Shown in pieces: positions 7,095 through 11,690 of a stretch of 11,690 bases of DNA. The number at the start of each line of letters is the position of its first letter. Position 1 is the stretch's first letter. Source of the DNA: CAZIOI01 sp964540855 (GTDB taxonomy: Bacteria > Patescibacteriota > UBA1384 > DTJR01); contig CAZIOI010000018.1 of the NCBI GenBank assembly GCA_964540855.1, positions 1 to 11,690 on the forward strand. Direction: 5' to 3'. The position numbers and the translations under genes were made by a program. The notes beneath the pieces are model-generated. The model was given only the letters and a program-made list of their open reading frames with translations, searched no databases and had not been told where the DNA came from.

Positions 7095-10000
7095 TTATTT
7101 GACATAAACCCAGTACGGTTTGAGAGATCCCACGATCTGCGCTGTTATATCGGTTGCTAACGGATTTAGTAGCTTGAACGCTTTTGTAGCCTCAGTCGCG
7201 GTACCGTCTTGGATGAGATACATTCTGTCGTGAATTTCATCGGCTTTTGCCATAGCGACCAATGTCTTGTCTTCACCTGCCACAATAGAATGAGTAATTT
7301 CATTGAGGTTTGGAGATTTTTCGGTACTATTCGCTACGAGATTCCAGCCTTTTTGTAGTGACGGCTTGAGCATCGCCGTCTCAGCAACATCCGCCTTCTT
7401 GATCTCAATACCCGTTGTAGCGCCGGGATTGTATATATAGTATCCGACACCGGCCTTCATATACGGAATACTGTCGCCGTTGGCGGTTGACAACCATTTA
7501 TTAGTGCTCGAAGCGCTATATTGGAATATTTCAAGACCCTTATTAGTGAACGGTGCTGTATCGATATAACCCAGTCTTGCGCTACTGCCACTAAATGTCT
7601 GGGTTGTTCCCAAGGCGCCCGGACTCAATGTGGTGCTGGCTGTCGCTGTTATACTTGTCGTCACCGTTGCGCTAGCAGTAGCCGTTGGCGAGGCCAAATC
7701 GGCAACATTTTTCAGAATAACTTGATCATATTCAGGAACAACAAATGTGTTAAATCCGTTGGTGAACCTGACAGTCTCTCCATCTCCGATCAATCCGGTG
7801 GTCGGATTCTCCTCGTGATTATTGATGAATTCCTGAATTATTCTCTCAATCTCCGGATCATCCTTGGCAAGCTTTTCTATCATATCAAGAAAGTCTTTTA
7901 TAGATTCGTAATCTGTCTCCTGTTCTTCCTGCTTGACAAACGGATTCTCCGTCATTAGATTAGTCGGCCTACCCTCACACTTTGCAGAATCAGTACCGGC
8001 TTGAATACAGTCGTATTCTTTTTTGTTATTGTCCAAGTACTCTGTCCCTTCGGGTAAGTGCCATGAATTTTGAATGATCATCCCCTCTACGGCTCCAGCG
8101 AGCTGCTCCATCCTCGCCTTCTTGCCACCCTCGTCCATATTCCTACATTCCGTCCCTATCTTCATATGACCGCTATAAAAGTAAAAATTCATAAACTCTT
8201 CTGTAGAAGGATTTCTCCCTAGGTACTTCTTGTATTGATCGAATATAATCTGCGCGCGATCATGCATCTCATCTTCGTCAATTTGGATTAATTCCGTGTG
8301 ATAAAACCTATACAATTTTGCCCAACTAGATGTTTCGTATCTCGCCATCTGAATATAACTCGCATCAACCGAACCATCGTCATTGGTTTTCAGAGAAGGT
8401 GGAGTCGGTGAAGCCTCTCCGTAGTCTCCAAGCTTGAGTATGCTTCCAATGATCGGTAACGACACCGACCAACCGCCATATTGGTTTTGGCTAATACTTG
8501 CCGGCACAAAGAAGCTGCCGACTGCTATCATTCCGGTAAACGAAAAACCGTTCTTGCCATAATTTATTCCCACCTTGGTTCCACCAAGGCTTATTGGCGC
8601 CGAAATACTTGAAATGCCCTCTTTACCGAACCCTACAAACACATCGGAAAATCCTGCTATTTTGCCTATATTGACAGCACCGGCTAGATTACCGGTACTA
8701 TCAATCGTTAAAGAGCCAAAGGACCCGTTGTTTTTCGTCGTTGTTTTTCCAGCCATATCTGTTGTTGTCTCAATATCAGAGGCTTCAAATGTAAAATCTA
8801 CGACTCCGCTAGTGGAAAACCCAAGCGAACCGGTAAACGATTTATCTGCGCTTTTGATGATATTGTTGACATTTCCGCGAACACCTCCCTTTGAGTCCAT
8901 ATAGATAACGGTGCGTTCGAAAATATTTCTGTCGTCCTGCGTCCCCGGATCGTCAACACCAAAGTTAAACTTACCGCCGCTAATAGTAATCGGGACTTCA
9001 AATGCTTCCGTCTCCGGATTATAGTTAAAAACCCTACCCATGTACCTGAACGAGCCGCCAAATCTTCCGTTGCTACCGACAGTAACACTCATAATACCGT
9101 TAAGCTTTGTTTCTTTTGCTTCTCCGTCACTATCATATGTCTTATGCGCCCCGCCAATCACCATTAACGGATCACCGTTCGCCCTGCCATCATCAAGACC
9201 ATCAAATTTTGAGTATGTCAGATATACGTCCCCTGTTGTAGGTTCGGCATAGAGATTAAGTTCCGCTCCCTTATATACATAGTGCAATTGGGCTTGTGTC
9301 GATGCATTAGTCGGGTCGAATGTTATGTAACCGGCTGAGCTACCCTTATCATTGAAAACTTCAGATTTGTACTGCAATGTTGTAGTCTTGGGGTTATAAA
9401 AAATCGTCCCCACGCCATGCCAACCTGCACTTACTTCATCTGACGCGTCATCCTGATCACCACCTCGAGCATCTGTTTCATCAAATCCAGGGATAGGCGA
9501 CAAAGCTGGCTGTAGGACTAAGTCCTTGCCTTTATAATTCGTACCTGTGCTACCATCGTCTGCTTGACCATTGAGAGCTGCCATCTGCTCAACAGTTGTC
9601 GCCGCCGCCGCTTCCGCCCTCTTAATCTCATCAGCTCTCCTAGCTACATCATCCTCCATATCATCATCCGATGATGATATATATGCCTCATATAAAGCAA
9701 CACTATCAACCTCCGGCTCAAGCAACCAGCTGCTATAGACGTTGACTGACTCATCAAGCCAAGAATTCAACATCTTATTTTCTTGATTTTCAACTGCTAC
9801 CGGATCAGATGCAGTCGTGCTTTTCTGAACCTCAGTTGACCCTTCAGATCCCCACACACTTTTCATCCCATCAACAAATTCTTGCGTTCCTGTATACGAC
9901 GCAGCTACAGCAACTGGCTGCGCCGCCGCCTCATCATCCTTATATCCGCCACTTTGCACTATCATTAGATGAGCATTTATACCTTCAGAAACCGCAGGGC

Positions 10001-10844
10001 CAACTATCCCCTTTGCGAAGTCGTTACTAATGCCACTTACAGACAAATTATTATGGGTTTGATAATAACTAAACAGCGCAATCTCTAAATAATCATCCGA
10101 TAGAAGTTTATCTGTATCGGAAATTGAAGATAACTTTGAGCTAAATTCTCTTCTTACGGCATTATATGCGGTCTTTTGAGCATCATCCATACTGTAATAC
10201 AAATCGCTGTTTGTCTTCTGTAAATTTGCCTGTATCTGCACGCCATACTTGCTTTGGCTGATCAGATATTCTCCTAGTTTCTCATCATTACTGGGAATAT
10301 CTGCTTCTTTGATCCCCTCCGAGCTTTGTCCAGTTCTTGATAGAAGCGATAAAAAACCAAGTTGGTAATCATGTCTATTCTCAGACATTTTTGTCTTAGA
10401 AATAAAGTCGGCGATCCTTGTCTTGCTCGCCTCACTCAAACCAGTTTTGTACTCACCCTCTGCGGCAAGAGCAATATTTCCCGTGCCATAAGACACATCC
10501 AACTCTCTGCCTGCCGCATCTTTCCAATAACTCTGCCAAAAACTATACCTTTCGTATGTATCAACCGGTATTTTTGATACCTTGCCACTTTGTAAATCCT
10601 TATCAAGAAGATATGCATTGTGAGTCACGTCAAAGACGTTTTCATCCGAGACCCTATTTGAAATATAGGCATCAAAAATTATAGTTCTTCTCTCATCGAA
10701 AGTCGGGTTTTTTATGTATGCCCACTCGCCATCCGATTCAATATCGGCGCTAATGTATTTGCTAGTACCATAATAGAGTGCGCTGCCGACAACAACAACC
10801 GCCAGAGCTATACTCAAGAACCTTAAGGATTTCCTTTTGACCAC
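7095..10844 (-). CDS. Large membrane-anchored surface protein of unknown function (1249 aa)
   Basis: The GTG start (10842-10844) is preceded by a very strong GAGGAGGGG. Layout: positive N-terminus (VKRKSLRF); one membrane helix (about 9-25) without an obvious cleavage site, so probably an uncleaved signal anchor; a mostly helical region (40-420) with acidic and alanine-rich parts; a beta-rich repetitive region (about 470-810) with many Gly/Asn turns; a helical part with YKKYLGRNPSTEEFMNFY (871-888), resembling the DUF4214-type LGRxP motif; three Cys (900, 946, 956); a Ser/Thr/Ala-rich linker (1051-1073); and a two-lobed beta C-terminus with GVGYYIYNPG (1133-1142), KGWNLVANS (1165-1173) and PYWVYVK at the end. 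The last resembles GWNL/YWVYV surface modules of uncultivated bacteria. Probably exported and exposed. Adhesion or envelope structure is plausible; its coupling to dprA leaves a DNA-uptake link open. No enzyme motif was seen. Confidence 0.9.
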   Translation of the reverse strand: MVKRKSLRFLSIALAVVVVGSALYYGTSKYISADIESDGEWAYIKNPTFDERRTIIFDAYISNRVSDENVFDVTHNAYLLDKDLQSGKVSKIPVDTYERYSFWQSYWKDAAGRELDVSYGTGNIALAAEGEYKTGLSEASKTRIADFISKTKMSENRHDYQLGFLSLLSRTGQSSEGIKEADIPSNDEKLGEYLISQSKYGVQIQANLQKTNSDLYYSMDDAQKTAYNAVRREFSSKLSSISDTDKLLSDDYLEIALFSYYQTHNNLSVSGISNDFAKGIVGPAVSEGINAHLMIVQSGGYKDDEAAAQPVAVAASYTGTQEFVDGMKSVWGSEGSTEVQKSTTASDPVAVENQENKMLNSWLDESVNVYSSWLLEPEVDSVALYEAYISSSDDDMEDDVARRADEIKRAEAAAATTVEQMAALNGQADDGSTGTNYKGKDLVLQPALSPIPGFDETDARGGDQDDASDEVSAGWHGVGTIFYNPKTTTLQYKSEVFNDKGSSAGYITFDPTNASTQAQLHYVYKGAELNLYAEPTTGDVYLTYSKFDGLDDGRANGDPLMVIGGAHKTYDSDGEAKETKLNGIMSVTVGSNGRFGGSFRYMGRVFNYNPETEAFEVPITISGGKFNFGVDDPGTQDDRNIFERTVIYMDSKGGVRGNVNNIIKSADKSFTGSLGFSTSGVVDFTFEASDIETTTDMAGKTTTKNNGSFGSLTIDSTGNLAGAVNIGKIAGFSDVFVGFGKEGISSISAPISLGGTKVGINYGKNGFSFTGMIAVGSFFVPASISQNQYGGWSVSLPIIGSILKLGDYGEASPTPPSLKTNDDGSVDASYIQMARYETSSWAKLYRFYHTELIQIDEDEMHDRAQIIFDQYKKYLGRNPSTEEFMNFYFYSGHMKIGTECRNMDEGGKKARMEQLAGAVEGMIIQNSWHLPEGTEYLDNNKKEYDCIQAGTDSAKCEGRPTNLMTENPFVKQEEQETDYESIKDFLDMIEKLAKDDPEIERIIQEFINNHEENPTTGLIGDGETVRFTNGFNTFVVPEYDQVILKNVADLASPTATASATVTTSITATASTTLSPGALGTTQTFSGSSARLGYIDTAPFTNKGLEIFQYSASSTNKWLSTANGDSIPYMKAGVGYYIYNPGATTGIEIKKADVAETAMLKPSLQKGWNLVANSTEKSPNLNEITHSIVAGEDKTLVAMAKADEIHDRMYLIQDGTATEATKAFKLLNPLATDITAQIVGSLKPYWVYVK

Positions 10845-10913
10845 ATCCCCTCCTCATATTTGATTTAATACTATTTTTTCAAAGAATCGTTACGAATGCA
10901 AGGGCTTGTAGTA

Positions 10914-11028
10914 AACGCAAAAAGTAAAACGAAAAACGTATAACCACAATGTATAATTCAAAAACTTATACATAATCGTCGCAAAGCGACACAACAGTTA
11001 TACGCTATGCGTTTTGCGTTATACGTTA
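10914..11028. repeat. Intergenic repeat element, shortened second copy
   Basis: Matches 3241-3353: AACGCAAAA...AACGAAAAA-GTATAACCACA at the start, the GTCGC-AAA-GCGAC hairpin in the middle, and the right arm (10997-11028) at 28 of 32 positions. The left terminal arm is missing, leaving only the GTATAACCACA unit to pair imperfectly with the right arm. It lies upstream of the surface-protein gene, beyond its probable promoter region, and encodes nothing. Confidence 0.75.
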
Positions 11029-11078
11029 GTTTCGTTTGCCTTTTGTTCTATATTGACCGGCTGAATTTTCTATGGTTT

Positions 11079-11150
11079 CGTTATCTTAACGAGTTGGAGG
11101 GGAAATCATCCAATCGCGACAAAAAAGTTCTGCGCAAGCAGGGCTTTTTT
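11079..11150 (+). ncRNA. Candidate short RNA (possible sponge) ending in an intrinsic terminator
   Basis: A small hairpin (CGTTA-TCT-TAACG, 11079-11091) is followed by the single-stranded-looking GGAGGGGAAATCATCCA (11096-11112) and then a terminator. The hairpin / seed / terminator order resembles a bacterial sRNA. The seed is a perfect 17-nt complement of the loop of the downstream structured RNA. No convincing promoter is visible upstream (only an isolated TTGACC at 11053-11058), and the 5' end is a guess. It could instead be the tail of a longer transcript, or a DNA-level repeat. Confidence 0.35.
11121..11150 (+). terminator. Intrinsic terminator, possibly bidirectional
   Basis: A 13-bp stem, AAAAAAG-UUCUGC / GCAGGG-CUUUUUU with two G-U pairs, is capped by a GCAA (GNRA) tetraloop and followed by T residues. 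It is almost symmetrical and would also work on the minus strand. It insulates the promoter at 11172 from upstream transcription. Confidence 0.8.
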
Positions 11151-11171
11151 GATACATACGGGTGGGTGGGG

Positions 11172-11200
11172 TTGACATAATCGACAAAATATGGTACTAT
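11172..11200 (+). promoter_or_regulatory. Strong sigma-70-type promoter of the structured RNA
   Basis: Perfect -35 TTGACA (11172-11177), a 17-nt spacer and -10 TACTAT (11195-11200) with an extended -10 (TGG directly upstream). The predicted start at about G11206 coincides exactly with the first base of a hairpin (11206-11222). No coding frame begins downstream, so it drives a non-coding RNA. It is the best promoter in the window. Confidence 0.85.
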
Positions 11201-11205
11201 TTTAT

Positions 11206-11435
11206 GTCAGCTGAGAGTTGACAAATGTAGTCGTAAGTATCCTCACTTCGAAACTATATGGATGATTTCCCCTCCTTGCATTCAGTGGTCTCGTTGTGAG
11301 GATACTTCCTACTACACTAGGCACAAGCATTTATTAAAAATTTACAATGCTTGTAAAATCTCAAAGGAGAGGCCAAGTCACTAGAGGGAGGGAAACCAAA
11401 AAGCCCCGGAGCAATCCGGAGCTTTTTGGTTTTTA
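11206..11435 (+). ncRNA. Highly structured ~230-nt RNA of unknown class with an anti-SD-like loop
   Basis: A strong promoter and an intrinsic terminator bracket about 230 nt without a usable reading frame. Predicted order: 5' hairpin (GUCAGCU-GAG-AGUUGAC, 11206-11222); a long stem made of UGUAGU/ACUACA (11226-11231 with 11311-11316) and AAGUAUCCUCAC/GUGAGGAUACUU (11235-11246 with 11296-11307), separated by a 3x3 internal loop; a 49-nt apical loop holding GGAUGAUUUCCCCUCC (11260-11275); a hairpin ACAAGCAUU/AAUGCUUGU (11323-11331 with 11346-11354); a purine-rich tail; and the terminator. UUUCCC in the loop could also pair with GGGAAA at 11389-11394 as a pseudoknot. It does not show RNase P, tmRNA or SRP signatures. 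A 6S-like role was considered but the large C-rich loop argues for an sRNA. Confidence 0.65.
11393..11435 (+). terminator. Intrinsic terminator of the structured RNA
   Basis: A 12-bp lower stem (AAACCAAAAAGC / GCTTTTTGGTTT) plus CCGGA/TCCGG above one C-A mismatch, with a GCAA tetraloop, is followed by T residues. The upstream terminator has the same GNRA loop. The stem is A-rich on the 5' side, so it may also act on the minus strand. Confidence 0.85.
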
Positions 11436-11454
11436 GTAGTGAGATACAAACGCA

Positions 11455-11490
11455 GATTGCCACACTCACTACGCTTCACTCGCAATGACA
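11455..11490 (-). repeat. CHCERSE-type interspersed repeat fragment
   Basis: On the minus strand TGTCATTGCGAGTGAAGCG... continues to GGCAATC. This is the widespread intergenic element whose chance translation reads like CHCERSE/CGNL in many genomes. It is non-coding and imperfect here, and runs directly into the composite repeat at 11491. Confidence 0.65.
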
Positions 11491-11622
11491 AATAATCGTC
11501 ACGAAGTGACACCTTGGTATGAAGCGTGCCGGGGGTTAGATTGTTAAGGATAGGGGGCGGGCTTCGCAACTCTGAGCCCCCATCCTTAACAAAAATCGCA
11601 AGCTTTAGCTTGCAAACATATT
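11491..11622 (+). repeat. Composite intergenic repeat, copy B
   Basis: Second copy of the repeat at 1005-1179: the GTCAC-GAA-GTGAC hairpin and module 1 (11508-11535), a G-rich stretch, CTTCGCAA, a copy-specific hairpin, then module 2 (11598-11622), identical to 1155-1179. The copy-specific hairpin is long: GTTAAGGAT/ATCCTTAAC (11543-11551 with 11582-11590) and GGGGGC/GCCCCC (11553-11558 with 11576-11581), with one bulged A. The modules are 90 nt apart here against 134 nt in copy A. Confidence 0.75.
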
Positions 11623-11643
11623 TCAGGCGAAGCTTGAATGAAC

Positions 11644-11669
11644 TACCGCCAGCCTGAGGGCAGGCGGTA
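11644..11669. repeat. G+C-rich palindromic hairpin
   Basis: TACCGCC (11644-11650) pairs with GGCGGTA (11663-11669), with GCC/GGC pairing further in. This form (CCGCCAGCCTGAGGGCAGGCGG) looks like a dispersed palindromic unit. There is no coding frame and no T-tract, and the window ends 21 bases later. Confidence 0.5.
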
Positions 11670-11690
11670 TCTATCTTGCCGGCAGTAAGC

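Noticed and set aside
9658..9680. Perfect 23-nt palindrome (11-bp arms) in the surface-protein gene
   Set aside because: It arises because the run Ser-Ser-Ser-Asp-Asp-Asp uses TCA/TCG and GAT codons, which are complementary; coding composition explains it.
11206..11435. 6S RNA, RNase P RNA, tmRNA, SRP RNA or T-box identity for the structured RNA
   Set aside because: No tRNA-like ends, no GAGGAAAGUC-type P4, no GGAAGGAAGCAGCC-type SRP loop and no T-box sequence; the 6S-like long stem is interrupted by a 49-nt C-rich loop rather than a central bubble.
11381..11569. 62-codon minus-strand frame
   Set aside because: It is made of the terminator stem, the CHCERSE-type repeat and the composite repeat, with no SD; a chance frame through repeats.
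1..11690. CRISPR array, cas genes, retron reverse transcriptase or transposase
   Set aside because: The repeats are dispersed inverted or composite units without regular spacing, and no reverse transcriptase, nuclease or transposase motif was seen in any frame examined.

Overview
The window reads as a chromosomal piece of an uncultivated bacterium, most likely a Patescibacteria (CPR)-type genome. The evidence is moderate A+T content, tightly packed housekeeping genes, several starts without a Shine-Dalgarno (SD) sequence, an undescribed large membrane-anchored surface protein, and repeat-rich intergenic DNA. Genes end in TAA, TAG and TGA, so TGA is a stop and the code-25 lineages are unlikely. 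The lineage is inferred from sequence style only; no phylogeny was possible.

Layout. (1) Positions 1-872 hold the start of a G+C-rich minus-strand gene for a secreted protein of unknown function, cut by the window edge and compositionally unlike the rest. (2) 873-1453 has no gene: a hairpin, a composite repeat, a 158-nt element closed by an inverted repeat, and the cysS terminator. (3) 1454-10844 is a minus-strand run. In transcription order it holds a 1249-residue membrane-anchored surface protein, dprA (its ATG directly follows the previous stop), topA (20 nt later), recR, a small zinc-ribbon protein with an acidic tail, and cysS (overlapping the zinc-ribbon gene by 29 nt). A 155-bp terminal-inverted-repeat element separates recR from the zinc-ribbon/cysS pair, which has its own promoter and a strong SD. 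(4) 10845-11690 has no protein gene. It holds a second, shortened copy of that element, a candidate short RNA ending in a terminator, a strong plus-strand promoter driving a highly structured ~230-nt RNA that ends in a second terminator, and more repeats. One of these is a second copy of the composite repeat seen at 1.0-1.2 kb.

How the genes fit together. DprA (protection of incoming single strands and RecA loading), RecR (recombinational repair) and TopA (relaxation of negative supercoils) form a DNA-processing group. The surface protein is translationally coupled to DprA, so it may be linked to DNA uptake or simply co-transcribed. The most novel part is the RNA locus at 11.1-11.4 kb. The ~230-nt RNA exposes a C-rich, anti-SD-like loop that is perfectly complementary over 17 nt to a sequence just before the upstream terminator, and over 9 nt to the SD of the surface-protein gene. 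This suggests an undescribed sRNA/sponge pair acting on SD sequences.
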